A stretch of DNA of 64,000 nucleotides from Chryseobacterium cupriresistens (GTDB taxonomy: Bacteria > Bacteroidota > Bacteroidia > Flavobacteriales > Weeksellaceae): assembly GCF_046614675.1 (NCBI RefSeq), contig NZ_JBKKJT010000013.1, forward strand, positions 30,913 through 94,912, given 5' to 3'. Position 1 is the first letter of the stretch; each line of letters starts with the position of its first letter. Positions 15,130 to 23,533 of the stretch are shown piece by piece. The notes beneath the pieces are model-generated. The model did no database searches and was not told where the DNA came from. It saw nothing but the letters and a program-made list of their open reading frames with translations. Both the position numbers and the translations under genes were made by a program.

Positions 15130-15807
15130 ATGATTGGAATTATTATTGAGCTTATCATTTCGTGGCTTCTCCTGAGGTTCATCGCAAAAAAGGACCTTTC
15201 TGTTTTAGGATTTAAACCCAGCCAGGCAAGATTGATTAACCTGAGCATAGGTTTTCTTTTGGCAGCTGTAGTATGCAGCGTTTATCAAATCTTGACAACA
15301 GCCTTTATCAATAACAGCTGGATACTGAATAAGCCAATATCATTTTCTGCAGCATTGATGAGCTTATGGTGGATTGTAAAGTCTGTTTTGTTTGAAGAAT
15401 TACTTTTCAGAGGAGCTTTGCTTTATCTTGCTATAGAAAAATGGGGAACGACAAAAGCCTGCCTTTTATCTGCTGCGTGCTTCGGAATCTACCATTGGTT
15501 TTCTTATAATGCATTTGGAAATCCTTTTCAGATGGTAATTATTTTTGTAATGACGTCTATTTTTGGGTGGATGCTCGCAGTGTCCTTTGCTAAGACAAAA
15601 TCTTTGTACCTTCCTATAGGTCTTCATCTGGGCTGGAATTTGTTTAATATTCTGATATTCTCGAACGGACCGCTTGGCAAGCAGCTCCTTATAAAAGCTA
15701 ATGCAAATCATCTGGAAGGAATCCCTTCATTGCTTGTTTTTTTGTTTCAGATATTCGCGTTACCCATTTTAATGTACGGATATTTTAAGTTTAAGAAAAA
15801 AATATAA
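15130..15807 (+). CDS. CPBP family intramembrane glutamic endopeptidase
   Basis: A 225-residue integral membrane protein with about six helices. The CPBP/Rce1 active-site motifs are present: EExxxR (E89, E90, R94 in FEELLFRG), a histidine motif (FGIYHW, H122) and the C-terminal HLGWN (H166, N170). In this family the glutamate activates water to cleave within the membrane. Bacterial members often process or protect against peptides, including double-glycine bacteriocins. A small double-glycine peptide gene lies about 60 bases downstream on the opposite strand, which is suggestive but not proof of a link. Confidence 0.9.
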   Translation: MIGIIIELIISWLLLRFIAKKDLSVLGFKPSQARLINLSIGFLLAAVVCSVYQILTTAFINNSWILNKPISFSAALMSLWWIVKSVLFEELLFRGALLYLAIEKWGTTKACLLSAACFGIYHWFSYNAFGNPFQMVIIFVMTSIFGWMLAVSFAKTKSLYLPIGLHLGWNLFNILIFSNGPLGKQLLIKANANHLEGIPSLLVFLFQIFALPILMYGYFKFKKKI

Positions 15808-15863
15808 AAAACTGCCAATCACGAGGAGTAGCAGCTTTGTGTATTGTTTTAAGTTAAAAAAGT

Positions 15864-16025
15864 CTAAGAATCCGCACAGATATAACATGCTCTTGCAATA
15901 TCAGGCCATCTTCCGGGAAGACAACATGTTCCGGGAGGACAAGGGTTAAGCGTACAAGACCAGTTTGGTCCTGCTCCTTTAAGAGATTTCAACTCATGTC
16001 TTGAAAGTTTTTTTAAGTTTTTCAT
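15864..16025 (-). CDS. bacteriocin-like peptide with double-glycine-type leader (53 aa)
   Basis: A 53-codon gene running from the ATG at 16025 to the TAG at 15864. The leader MKNLKKLSRHELKSLKGAG matches the 'K-L-SR-ELK-I-GG' leader seen in many Chryseobacterium bacteriocin-like peptides, with a GA-type cleavage site near residue 18. The mature part has six cysteines (C24, C29, C34, C35, C47, C50), so disulfides are likely if it is exported. Upstream is an AT-rich gap; no ABC exporter is adjacent. Whether it is an antimicrobial, a signal or something else is unknown. The call rests on the leader and composition. Confidence 0.8.
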   Translation of the reverse strand: MKNLKKLSRHELKSLKGAGPNWSCTLNPCPPGTCCLPGRWPDIARACYICADS

Positions 16026-16150
16026 AGTGGTTTGTTTTGGTGTTCTCTCCTACTCTGTATGCTTTTCGGATTTCGCCTATTAAAGTTAGTAATTTTTCAA
16101 ACAAAAAACCATAACTAACTGAAATAATGAATATTTCAATTTATATAAGA

Positions 16151-16876
16151 CTAATATTCTAAAGGCTTATAATTTCTAAAAACCTTATAAAGATCCTTAT
16201 CATTTCCTGTGAATACTTTTTCTTCAATAACCTTAAACTTGCCTGTAGAATCTTTTTCTTCCACCACTATTTTATCAGAAACATCTACCCGTGCAAATTC
16301 ATCCAGAGAATCTTTTTTAATTTTTAGAAATACTGTTGTGATAGAGCCTGTTAAAATTACAGAATTGATACACTTTAGTTTTGAATTAAAACTCAGGTTT
16401 GGATAATTATCTGAATTTTTGATGTGGATAAAATTTTTATTTTCCGGTTCATACACGAATAAAGTCATTACGATATTTCCCCCTCTTCCTGCGATTCCAC
16501 TTTGATACGTCACATCATTAAAGCCATCATTATTAAAATCACCAATTTGAACATCTAAACCCGTTACTCCATCTTTGATAAATTTAAAAGTATTTTTTAA
16601 TTCCCAGGTATGAAACATAGATCCTTTACTTTCTACCCAAATATCTTTTAGATCATAAACATTCAAGGTTACAAATACATCACCATTCTTAATATGTCTA
16701 AATTTTTCAAACTCTACTTTAGTTTTACCTTTTCTTCCCACATTCAGACTGTCAACAAATTTTTCTTCAGAATAATAGCCGTCTTTATCTTGTTTTAGAT
16801 TTCCCGAACAGGAAAAAAGAAATAAAATTGAAAAAGCCCAAAAGACAATGTTAAAAAAGGTTTCTAATGATTTCAT
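16151..16876 (-). CDS. lipoprotein of unknown function with an FG-GAP-like segment
   Basis: A 241-residue protein with a lipoprotein signal (FLFSC, acceptor near C23). The middle contains VQIGDFNNDGFNDV, the Asp/Asn-rich calcium-binding loop of FG-GAP/VCBS repeats, in a single copy. Proteins with this pattern often bind Ca and lie on the cell surface. The rest is beta-rich with Lys/Asp-rich loops. It is a single-gene unit between the bacteriocin-like gene and paaZ. I do not recognise a more specific family. Confidence 0.75.
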   Translation of the reverse strand: MKSLETFFNIVFWAFSILFLFSCSGNLKQDKDGYYSEEKFVDSLNVGRKGKTKVEFEKFRHIKNGDVFVTLNVYDLKDIWVESKGSMFHTWELKNTFKFIKDGVTGLDVQIGDFNNDGFNDVTYQSGIAGRGGNIVMTLFVYEPENKNFIHIKNSDNYPNLSFNSKLKCINSVILTGSITTVFLKIKKDSLDEFARVDVSDKIVVEEKDSTGKFKVIEEKVFTGNDKDLYKVFRNYKPLEY

Positions 16877-16941
16877 GATTAAAAATTTTCTGATTTTATT
16901 ACTTATGTTAAGGTTTCAAAACTTGGCAGGAGTTATTAAAA

Positions 16942-16971
16942 AGTCCCTTTCGGTTTAAACCGGAAGGGACT
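16942..16971 (-). terminator. terminator of paaZ
   Basis: Arms AGTCCCTT/AAGGGACT with an inner CGGTTTAAACCG form a long stem; on the minus strand it is followed by TTTTT. It lies 24 bases after the paaZ stop and marks the 3' end of the paa cluster. Confidence 0.85.
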
Positions 16972-16994
16972 CTAAATTTATATTTTATTTTGAA

Positions 16995-19490
16995 TTAAAT
17001 CAATCCAAATTGTTGGAAGTGGTGTGTAAAATGCTTTTTGTGCATCAGTTCCCACATTTCTTTATTCAGTTTTCCGAAAACGTAATTCATGTGCTCTGCC
17101 TGCGGGTTGTCCTTGTAGTAGATCACAAATTTCTTCAGGTTATCCATGAATGACAGTTTTGCTGCTTCCAGATTTTTATGTTTGGGTTCCGGAAGTGAAC
17201 CATCCTGAGGAAGGAAGGGAGCTGTGAATTCTTTTGGCATTGCTCTGTGATTGTAAAGAGAATCCTGCCATTTTTCAAGATTTTCTTCAGGAGTGAAACA
17301 TTTTTCTGCTTCGGGTTCTCCAAAACTCACCAATACCGCTTGCTCCAAATGCTCAATCATCTGCTGCGGAGACATTTTTCCCCAAAGCGCAGGAGTACTT
17401 TCCGTTAATCCATTCAATATTTTCTGAATATTTTTTACATTCAGATCGATGAAAGGAGATTGTTTTGCTACCAATGTCAGGATCGTTGCTACACATACAA
17501 TCTCATCTCTTTGGTTTACAACCTCAACCAGCCATTTTACAACACCGGAAGGGATATTTCTTCCTTTTACTCCTCTGTTGATTTTTTCTTTTGCTGTTAA
17601 ATAAACCGTGATGGTATCTCCGGCGTATACAGGTTTGAAGAAGCTGCAGTCTTCCAATCCGTAATTAGCAATTACAGGTCCTTTTTTGCCTGAAACAAAT
17701 AATCCTGCTGCTGCTGAAAGGATAAAATATCCATGAGCAACCGTCTTATCGAAAATAGTGCCTGTTAAACTTGTTGCATCTGTATGGGCATAGAAATGGT
17801 CCCATGAAACATTGGAGAAATTAACGATATCGGCATCAGTAACAGTTCTTCCTGCTGTTTCCAAAGAATCTCCTACTTCCACTTCCTCAAAATATTTCTG
17901 GAAAGGATGTTTGTCTGAGAATTTTTTCTCTGCTCCCTGCTGGTAGATCTTAGTAATAGCTTTCAACACATCCGGTGATCCCTGGATTGCTGTTTTCTGT
18001 AAGAAGAAATGAAGACCGCTAAGTCCGCCCATTTCTTCACCACCTCCCGCTCTACCAGGACCTCCGTGCATCAGTGTCGGAAGTGGAGAACCATGACCTG
18101 TGCTTTCTTTAGCGTTATCTCTGTTCAATACAAAGATTCTTCCGTGCTGAGAGGCCATTTTCCACGAAGTTTCGGCGATAAAGTTTTCGTCATGAGAAAC
18201 GATAGATCCTACCAGACTTCCTTTTCCTCTTTTTGCCAGTGCAGCTGCTTCTTCAGCATCTTTATACGGCATCAATGTAGATACCGGTCCGAAAGCTTCT
18301 ACATCATGAGAGATATTTTTTTCAAAAGGTTTGTCGTTCAGGAATAGTTTCGGACTCATAAATGCCCCATTTTCATAATTGGCATCTACCAGCTCGTGTT
18401 TTCCGTCATAGACAAGTTCTGTTTCTGATTTTAATAGATTTACTTTTCTTAAAACTTCTTCATACTGCTGCCTTCCCACCAAAGATCCCATTTTGGTTTC
18501 TCTGCTTAATGGGTTTCCGATTTTTGTCTGATCTAAAGCTTTAGACAAAGCATTCTGAACATCACCGATTAAATGCTCAGGAACAATAATTCTTCTGATC
18601 GCTGTACATTTCTGTCCTGCCTTCGTGGTCATTTCGTTGCGGACTTCTTTGATGAATAGATCGAATTCCGGAGTTCCCGGTTTGGCCTCTAGTCCAAGGA
18701 TAGAACAATTCAACGAATCGGCTTCCATATTGAAACGAACGGCATTTCCTGCAATAGAAGGAAGTGATTTCAATTTTCTTCCCGTGTGAGCAGAACCTGT
18801 AAATAAAACAGAGTCTCCATCCTGAACATAATCAAGAATATTTCCCGGCTCTCCACAAACTAACTGAACAGCTCCTTCAGGCAATACTCCACTTTCAATC
18901 ATATCCTGAAATACCGCATTGGTAAGGTAAGATCCGAAAGGAGACGGTTTTACAATAGAAGGAACACCCGCCAGCAAGGAAGTGGATAATTTTTCCAACA
19001 TTCCCCACACCGGAAAGTTATAAGCGTTAATCTGTACAGAAACCCCTTCACTTGGCGTTAAGATATGGGTTCCCAAGAAAGTTCCGTTGGCAGAAATCTT
19101 CTGAGTATCGCCATCTACCCAAAATGAAGTATTGGGAAGCATTCTTTTTGCCAACCCGGAATAGGTAAAGAAAGTTCCGAAACCTCCTTCGATGTCCACC
19201 CACGAATCTATGTGGGTAGCTCCTGTTTTGTATGATAAATCATAATATTTTTTCTTTCTTTCTAACAGGTAAAGTGCTACTTTTTTCAACATTTCTCCAC
19301 GATCGTAGAAAGTCATTGAAGAAAGGTTTTTATATCCTACGGTTCTTCCGTAGTCCAGAGCCTGTTCAAAATTAAGTCCTTCTGTATCGGAAACAGCTAC
19401 CTGTTCTCCTGTAACGGCATTGTACAAAGGAATTCCGTTTCCGGTACCTTCTACCCATTGTCCGTAGATATAGTTTTTTAACTTTTCCAT
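16995..19490 (-). CDS. paaZ: PaaZ oxepin-CoA hydrolase/semialdehyde dehydrogenase with extra C-terminal DUF1569-like domain
   Basis: PaaZ opens the oxepin-CoA ring (MaoC hydratase) and oxidises the resulting aldehyde to 3-oxo-5,6-dehydrosuberyl-CoA (aldehyde dehydrogenase). Residues about 1-510 are the dehydrogenase, with C295 (AGQKCTAIRR) and E256 as catalytic residues. Residues about 530-680 are the MaoC domain, with the D564-x4-H569 dyad (WDHFYAH). The E. coli enzyme ends there at about 680. This protein continues to 831, and residues about 683-831 resemble a DUF1569/DinB-type four-helix domain (SPQQMIEHLEQAVL, HKNLEAAKLSFMDNLKKF). The role of the added domain is unknown. It is the last gene of the cluster. 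Confidence 0.93.
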   Translation of the reverse strand: MEKLKNYIYGQWVEGTGNGIPLYNAVTGEQVAVSDTEGLNFEQALDYGRTVGYKNLSSMTFYDRGEMLKKVALYLLERKKKYYDLSYKTGATHIDSWVDIEGGFGTFFTYSGLAKRMLPNTSFWVDGDTQKISANGTFLGTHILTPSEGVSVQINAYNFPVWGMLEKLSTSLLAGVPSIVKPSPFGSYLTNAVFQDMIESGVLPEGAVQLVCGEPGNILDYVQDGDSVLFTGSAHTGRKLKSLPSIAGNAVRFNMEADSLNCSILGLEAKPGTPEFDLFIKEVRNEMTTKAGQKCTAIRRIIVPEHLIGDVQNALSKALDQTKIGNPLSRETKMGSLVGRQQYEEVLRKVNLLKSETELVYDGKHELVDANYENGAFMSPKLFLNDKPFEKNISHDVEAFGPVSTLMPYKDAEEAAALAKRGKGSLVGSIVSHDENFIAETSWKMASQHGRIFVLNRDNAKESTGHGSPLPTLMHGGPGRAGGGEEMGGLSGLHFFLQKTAIQGSPDVLKAITKIYQQGAEKKFSDKHPFQKYFEEVEVGDSLETAGRTVTDADIVNFSNVSWDHFYAHTDATSLTGTIFDKTVAHGYFILSAAAGLFVSGKKGPVIANYGLEDCSFFKPVYAGDTITVYLTAKEKINRGVKGRNIPSGVVKWLVEVVNQRDEIVCVATILTLVAKQSPFIDLNVKNIQKILNGLTESTPALWGKMSPQQMIEHLEQAVLVSFGEPEAEKCFTPEENLEKWQDSLYNHRAMPKEFTAPFLPQDGSLPEPKHKNLEAAKLSFMDNLKKFVIYYKDNPQAEHMNYVFGKLNKEMWELMHKKHFTHHFQQFGLI

Positions 19491-19499
19491 AAAATATTT

Positions 19500-19590
19500 A
19501 ATTTATCAATGTAGAAGTGTAACAGTTTACCAATAATTGTTTGCTGTGGATTTATTGTTACATTTTTACATTGGTATATTGTTACATTTA
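19500..19590. repeat. type A quasi-palindromic spacer between the esterase gene and paaZ
   Basis: AT-rich spacer built from TAACA(A/G)T/AATGTA words on the left and their complements (TACATTGG, TGTTACAT) on the right, able to fold on itself. Similar spacers lie at 23850, 25069, 25983, 28508 and 29560. This copy lacks the GC-rich core found at 25100 and 28544. Confidence 0.6.
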
Positions 19591-19593
19591 TTT

Positions 19594-20421
19594 TTATTTC
19601 GGTTCCTGATAAGGAAACATTTTCACCAATCCTTCATATAAACTTCTGTGAAGAATGGTTGCGTGATTGTCTGTTTCCATCATTTTATATTCCAATGTCC
19701 AGTTTTTCTTTCCTGCTTTTTTTAAAACATCATAGAAAGCTTCAGCATCTTTTACCATCACCGGATGTTCTCCTTTCCCTACAGAAACATAGACAAACTT
19801 TTTAGTATCCGTAGATTTTGAAAGCAGTTGTAGAGCCTGTTTTAAAAGGCTTTCATCATCCCACCATAAGCTTGGACTGATGATAAAATAGTTATCAAAC
19901 ATTTCCGGATTTTTCAAAAGGATTTCCGTTGCCAGAAGCCCTCCCAAAGACTGACCGAAAAGGTATTTATCTGTAGTTTTAAACTGACTTTCCACGTAAG
20001 GCTTTAGTTCTTTTTCAACGAATGCAATAAACTTATCTGAATGTCCTGTTGTAGGATAGTCTTTTTGTAAGTCTTTCAAATCCGTGTGAAATGTAAAATC
20101 TCTTTTTCTGTCTACATTAGCAACTCCCACCACAATGGTTTCCGGCATGGAATACATCTGATTAAAGAATTGTACTAATCCTGTCACATGAATAAAATCT
20201 TCATTGATACTTCCATCCAAAAGATAAATTACCGGATATGATTTTGTTTTGTCATATCCCTGCGGAAGATAAATATTCAGCGTTCTGTCTTCATTTAATG
20301 TTTTGGACTTAATGGTCCTCACTTCTCCGATGGTAAGCGGTTTTGTAGCAACAGTCTGTGCTGATAACGTACACGCCACCGCAAACATTATGCTGCATGC
20401 AAGTGCAATTTTTTTAATCAT
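19594..20421 (-). CDS. secreted alpha/beta-hydrolase esterase (Fes/IroE-like)
   Basis: The ATG at 20421 gives 275 residues with a signal peptide (MIKKIALACSIMFAVACTLSAQ); the frame can be pushed to a TTG at 20442 but without benefit. The fold is that of the esterase-D/enterochelin-esterase family: YPVIYLLDG, nucleophile elbow GQSLGG (S158) and a C-terminal catalytic histidine in NHATILH. Such enzymes hydrolyse siderophore esters or other small esters in the periplasm. It lies inside the paa cluster on the same strand but has no clear paa role. The REP and transposase unit next door suggests local rearrangement. Confidence 0.85.
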   Translation of the reverse strand: MIKKIALACSIMFAVACTLSAQTVATKPLTIGEVRTIKSKTLNEDRTLNIYLPQGYDKTKSYPVIYLLDGSINEDFIHVTGLVQFFNQMYSMPETIVVGVANVDRKRDFTFHTDLKDLQKDYPTTGHSDKFIAFVEKELKPYVESQFKTTDKYLFGQSLGGLLATEILLKNPEMFDNYFIISPSLWWDDESLLKQALQLLSKSTDTKKFVYVSVGKGEHPVMVKDAEAFYDVLKKAGKKNWTLEYKMMETDNHATILHRSLYEGLVKMFPYQEPK

Positions 20422-20434
20422 ATTTATTTTTGTT

Positions 20435-20482
20435 AAACCCAACGGGTTTTTGAAACCCGTTAGGTTTGATTATTAGCCATTA
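20435..20482. repeat. REP palindrome, copy 1 (3' side of transposase gene)
   Basis: A palindrome with arms CCAACGGGTTT/AAACCCGTTAGG (20435-20467) followed by TTTGATTATTAGCCATT. The same unit occurs in direct orientation at 21079-21126, so the two copies flank the transposase gene. The extension overlaps the transposase stop codon. Confidence 0.85.
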
Positions 20483-21058
20483 TTCAAAATTTAAAAAGTC
20501 ATATTCAACAGTAGATTGATGATAATTTTTAAAAACCTCTACCGAATCAAAATACGGCATGATTTCTTCTCTATTCAATTTACTTCCTTTTTCAGGATTT
20601 AAATATGAATTATACGAAGAATGCTTCCATTGGTCAATTTTATTTACAAATCCGTGATTAACCGGATTATTATGGATGTAATGGAGAACTTTCAATAAAT
20701 ATTTCTCATCTGATATTTTCTTTCTTTTTACCGCATTCAGAAAAAGAGCTCCTTTTCTATTATATTTTTTGTTGTAAGCTTTAGCATAAGCATTCAATAA
20801 ATTACCAAAATTCTTCATTAAAAACTGATGCTCATTTTCACTATTCACATCATCAAAATTCTTAAATCTTAATAACAAATGAAAATGATTAGGTAACAGA
20901 CAGTAGGCATAAATATCAGCAACCGGAAGAATATACTTTTCTATCTTTTCCAGAAAAAATTGATAATTTGAGGGTTCACGAAAAATAACTTCAGTCCCAT
21001 TTACATGAGAGAAAATGTGATAGGTACCTTCAAATTCAAAATTTTCTGTATTAATCAT
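20480..21058 (-). CDS. REP-associated tyrosine transposase (RAYT, Y1/IS200-like)
   Basis: A 192-residue Y1-type HUH nuclease. The HUH motif is H58-F-H60 in LLPNHFHLLLRF. The family-typical YIHNNPVNHGF follows at 127, and a Tyr-rich helix (YAKAYNKKYNRKGALF, residues 91-106) probably holds the catalytic tyrosine. RAYTs are domesticated relatives of IS200/IS605 transposases that act on REP palindromes and are usually single copy. Here two direct copies of a palindrome lie on either side of the gene (20435 and 21079), the expected arrangement. It is inserted between paaY and the esterase gene, in line with the operon. Confidence 0.93.
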   Translation of the reverse strand: MINTENFEFEGTYHIFSHVNGTEVIFREPSNYQFFLEKIEKYILPVADIYAYCLLPNHFHLLLRFKNFDDVNSENEHQFLMKNFGNLLNAYAKAYNKKYNRKGALFLNAVKRKKISDEKYLLKVLHYIHNNPVNHGFVNKIDQWKHSSYNSYLNPEKGSKLNREEIMPYFDSVEVFKNYHQSTVEYDFLNFE

Positions 21059-21078
21059 TTTAAATCTGGTATTAATTT

Positions 21079-21126
21079 AAACCTAACGGGTTTTAAAAAC
21101 CCGTTAGGTTTGATTATCAGCAATTA
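21079..21126. repeat. REP palindrome, copy 2 (5' side of transposase gene)
   Basis: Palindrome arms CCTAACGGGTTTT/AAAACCCGTTAGG with the 3' extension TTTGATTATCAGCAATT. Same orientation and nearly the same sequence as copy 1 at 20435. Confidence 0.88.
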
Positions 21127-21134
21127 AATTCATC

Positions 21135-21728
21135 CTATTTTATATCATCCCAGATACTGTAATCCACAACTTTAGTCGGAATCTGCTGAACATATTCTGT
21201 AAAAGGCTCACAAGGAAGAATAGCTTCTTTTCCTTCCCTTGCCAGCTCCTGATATAATTTTGTTCCTTCTGTTTTCCAGTGAATCATTTCATCAGAAACA
21301 TCACGGATCACTTTTGCAGGGCTTCCTACCACCAGTTTTCTTGGTTCACATCTGAAATTAGCTGGTACAAAAGCCAATGCTCCTACAATACTTTCATCAC
21401 CAATATAAGCTTTGTCCATTACAACGGAATTCATTCCGATCAGGCAGTTTTTGCCGATGTGTCCTGAATGAATAATCGCGCCATGTCCGATATGTGCAGA
21501 TTCTTCCAGGATCGTTTCTATATTCGGGAAAACGTGAAGGGTACAGTTTTCCTGTACATTGGCTCCGTCTTTAATAATAATTTTACCCCAATCACCGCGA
21601 ATGACCGCATTGGGACCGATATATACTTCCTCACCTATTTCAACATTCCCGATAATGACTGCCTGCGAATGAATGTAGGCGGAGGGCTTTATAATGGGAC
21701 GAATCCCGTGGTATGAGTAGATGTTCAT
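21135..21728 (-). CDS. paaY: PaaY thioesterase (hexapeptide-repeat, gamma-carbonic-anhydrase-like)
   Basis: PaaY is a CoA thioesterase that clears the dead-end ring-hydroxylated CoA esters made when the paa pathway misfires. The ATG at 21728 (MNIYSYHGIRP) gives the usual 197 residues; the longer frame only reads through a spacer repeat. The body is a left-handed beta-helix of hexapeptide repeats (AVIIGNVEIGEEVYIGPNAV, HIGHGAIIHSGHIGKNCLIG) carrying the histidine ligands of the metal site. The C-terminus is typical of PaaY. It is on the paa strand, downstream of paaJ. Confidence 0.92.
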   Translation of the reverse strand: MNIYSYHGIRPIIKPSAYIHSQAVIIGNVEIGEEVYIGPNAVIRGDWGKIIIKDGANVQENCTLHVFPNIETILEESAHIGHGAIIHSGHIGKNCLIGMNSVVMDKAYIGDESIVGALAFVPANFRCEPRKLVVGSPAKVIRDVSDEMIHWKTEGTKLYQELAREGKEAILPCEPFTEYVQQIPTKVVDYSIWDDIK

Positions 21729-21732
21729 TTTT

Positions 21733-21815
21733 TTAATTTGAAAATCTGAGAATGAGATAATCTGAAAATTAATAATGTCTTTCAACATTCTCAAATTAGC
21801 TCACTTTCAAATTAA
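21733..21815. repeat. type C palindromic spacer between paaJ and paaY
   Basis: Outer arms TTAATTTGAAA (21733-21743) and TTTCAAATTAA (21805-21815) pair perfectly, with further partial pairing (GAGAATGAG, CATTCTC) inside. A different sequence from the type A and B spacers but the same kind of structure. Confidence 0.6.
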
Positions 21816-23021
21816 TTATACTTTTTCAATGACCATTGCATATCCTTGTCCGACACCGATACAAAGGGTACACAATGCATACTTTTTATCCTGCTTCTGA
21901 AGCTCCATTGCTGCAGAACCTACGATTCTTGCCCCGGAAACCCCAAGTGGGTGGCCGATGGCAATAGCACCTCCGTTCGGGTTTATTCTTGAATCATCAT
22001 CTTTTAAACCTAAGCTTCGGGTTACAGCCAGTGCCTGTGCTGCAAATGCTTCGTTTAATTCGATGATATCCATATCTTCCAGGGAAAGGTTTAATCTTTT
22101 CAATAGCTTTTGAGTGGCTTCTACCGGTCCGATTCCCATGATTCTTGGTTCAACACCGGCTACGGAAGATCCCAGAATTTTCGCTTTGGGTTTTAATCCA
22201 TATTTTTTCACCGCATCTTCACTTGCTAAAATCAAAGCAGCTGCACCATCATTCATTCCTGAAGCGTTTCCGGCAGTTACCGTTCCTTCTTTTCTGAAAG
22301 CGGGACGAAGTTTGGCCAACCCTTCCATCGATGAAGTTGGTTTAATAAATTCATCTTTTTCGAAAACGACTGGATCACCTTTTCTCTGAGGAATTTCAAC
22401 TTTTACAATTTCTTCTGCCAGCCTTCCGCTTTCCTGAGCCTTAGTTGCTTTCTGCTGGGACCAAAGGGCAAATTTATCCTGATCTTCCCTGTTGATCTTG
22501 TGAATATCCGCTAAGTTTTCAGCAGTTTCTCCCATTCCGTCAACACCGTATAATTCTTTCATTTTTGGGTTGATGAAACGCCAACCGAAAGTAGTATCAA
22601 ACATCTGGCTGTCTCTCCCAAAAGCAGCGCTTGGCTTTGACATCACATAAGGAGAACGCGTCATATGCTCTACTCCTCCTGCAATATAGATTTCTCCTTC
22701 TCCTGCAGCAATAGAACGGAATGCATTGGCTACCGCAGACATCCCTGAAGCACACAATCTGTTAACAGTCTCTCCTCCAATTTTGTAAGGAAGACCAGCT
22801 AATAAAAGCCCCATTCTGGCAACGTTTCTGTTATCCTCACCCGCCTGATTGGCACATCCGAAAATAACGTCTTCAATTTCCTCAACTGGAACTTCAGGGT
22901 TTCTTGCTACCACTTCTTTGATCACAATAGCAGCAAGATCATCCGCTCTTACTTCTGATAATCCTCCCTGTAGTTTTGAGATGGGAGTTCTGACATAGTC
23001 TATGATGTATACGTTGTTCAT
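21816..23021 (-). CDS. paaJ: beta-ketoadipyl-CoA/3-oxo-5,6-dehydrosuberyl-CoA thiolase
   Basis: A 401-residue thiolase that cleaves 3-oxoacyl-CoA with CoA in the last steps of the paa pathway, giving acetyl-CoA and succinyl-CoA. The nucleophilic cysteine is C90 (NRLCASG), and the second site is H357 (GHPLG) and C387 (CIGVGQG). The N-terminal YIIDYVRTPISKLQGGLSEV and the 'VRADDLAA' region match the PcaF/PaaJ branch rather than simple acetyl-CoA acetyltransferases. It sits between paaI and paaY on the paa strand. Full length. Confidence 0.93.
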   Translation of the reverse strand: MNNVYIIDYVRTPISKLQGGLSEVRADDLAAIVIKEVVARNPEVPVEEIEDVIFGCANQAGEDNRNVARMGLLLAGLPYKIGGETVNRLCASGMSAVANAFRSIAAGEGEIYIAGGVEHMTRSPYVMSKPSAAFGRDSQMFDTTFGWRFINPKMKELYGVDGMGETAENLADIHKINREDQDKFALWSQQKATKAQESGRLAEEIVKVEIPQRKGDPVVFEKDEFIKPTSSMEGLAKLRPAFRKEGTVTAGNASGMNDGAAALILASEDAVKKYGLKPKAKILGSSVAGVEPRIMGIGPVEATQKLLKRLNLSLEDMDIIELNEAFAAQALAVTRSLGLKDDDSRINPNGGAIAIGHPLGVSGARIVGSAAMELQKQDKKYALCTLCIGVGQGYAMVIEKV

Positions 23022-23029
23022 TTTTATTT

Positions 23030-23106
23030 GCTTTAGGCTTTAAGCTATATGCAATAGGCTCTATCAGCTTCAAAAAAGCTTACTGCCTATTGCTTCAAGC
23101 TTACTG
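23030..23106. repeat. type B palindromic spacer between paaI and paaJ
   Basis: GCAATAGGC (23051-23059) pairs with GCCTATTGC (23085-23093), and flanking AAGCTT/GCTTTAAGC words extend the structure. Similar AGC-rich words occur in the spacer at 28155. Confidence 0.6.
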
Positions 23107-23110
23107 CTTA

Positions 23111-23524
23111 TTATAATTCTGTTACTTTTTTCCCTATTTTGTAAACTGTTCCTACAAATTTTGCAATCAGTTCTTTGTTTTGATTGGTAATCTGAATGTC
23201 ATAAACAGCGGTTTTTCTTGTATCATTTACCAAGACACTTTCTGCTCTGAAAACATCACCTTCCTTTCCTGCTTTGGTAAAATTGATGATACAGTTCAAT
23301 GCTACTGCGGCATCTCCTTTATTGTTGGAAGAAAATGCCAGCGCAGAGTCTGCAAACGCAAAGGTAACTCCGCCATGAACTGTTTTAAGTCCGTTCAGCA
23401 TATCCTTCTTGATTGGCATTTCTATTAAACAGTAATTTTCTTTTACTTCAATCATTTTAATATTCATCCACTGGGAAAAATAATCCTGATTGAACATATA
23501 ATCTGCAACTTGTCTTGGATTCAT
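23111..23524 (-). CDS. paaI: PaaI hotdog-fold thioesterase
   Basis: A 137-residue hotdog thioesterase. PaaI hydrolyses hydroxyphenylacetyl-CoA and related esters and so protects the CoA pool during phenylacetate breakdown. The active-site segment NGLKTVHGGVTFAFADSA holds the conserved Asn, the HGG turn and the Asp of the family. The length is normal. It starts 9 bases after the small unknown gene at 23534 and is followed by a type B spacer before paaJ. Confidence 0.93.
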   Translation of the reverse strand: MNPRQVADYMFNQDYFSQWMNIKMIEVKENYCLIEMPIKKDMLNGLKTVHGGVTFAFADSALAFSSNNKGDAAVALNCIINFTKAGKEGDVFRAESVLVNDTRKTAVYDIQITNQNKELIAKFVGTVYKIGKKVTEL

Positions 23525-23533
23525 TTCTATTAA

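Noticed and set aside
21729..21794. 22-codon extension of PaaY
   Set aside because: It reads through the palindromic spacer; the normal family start is at 21728.
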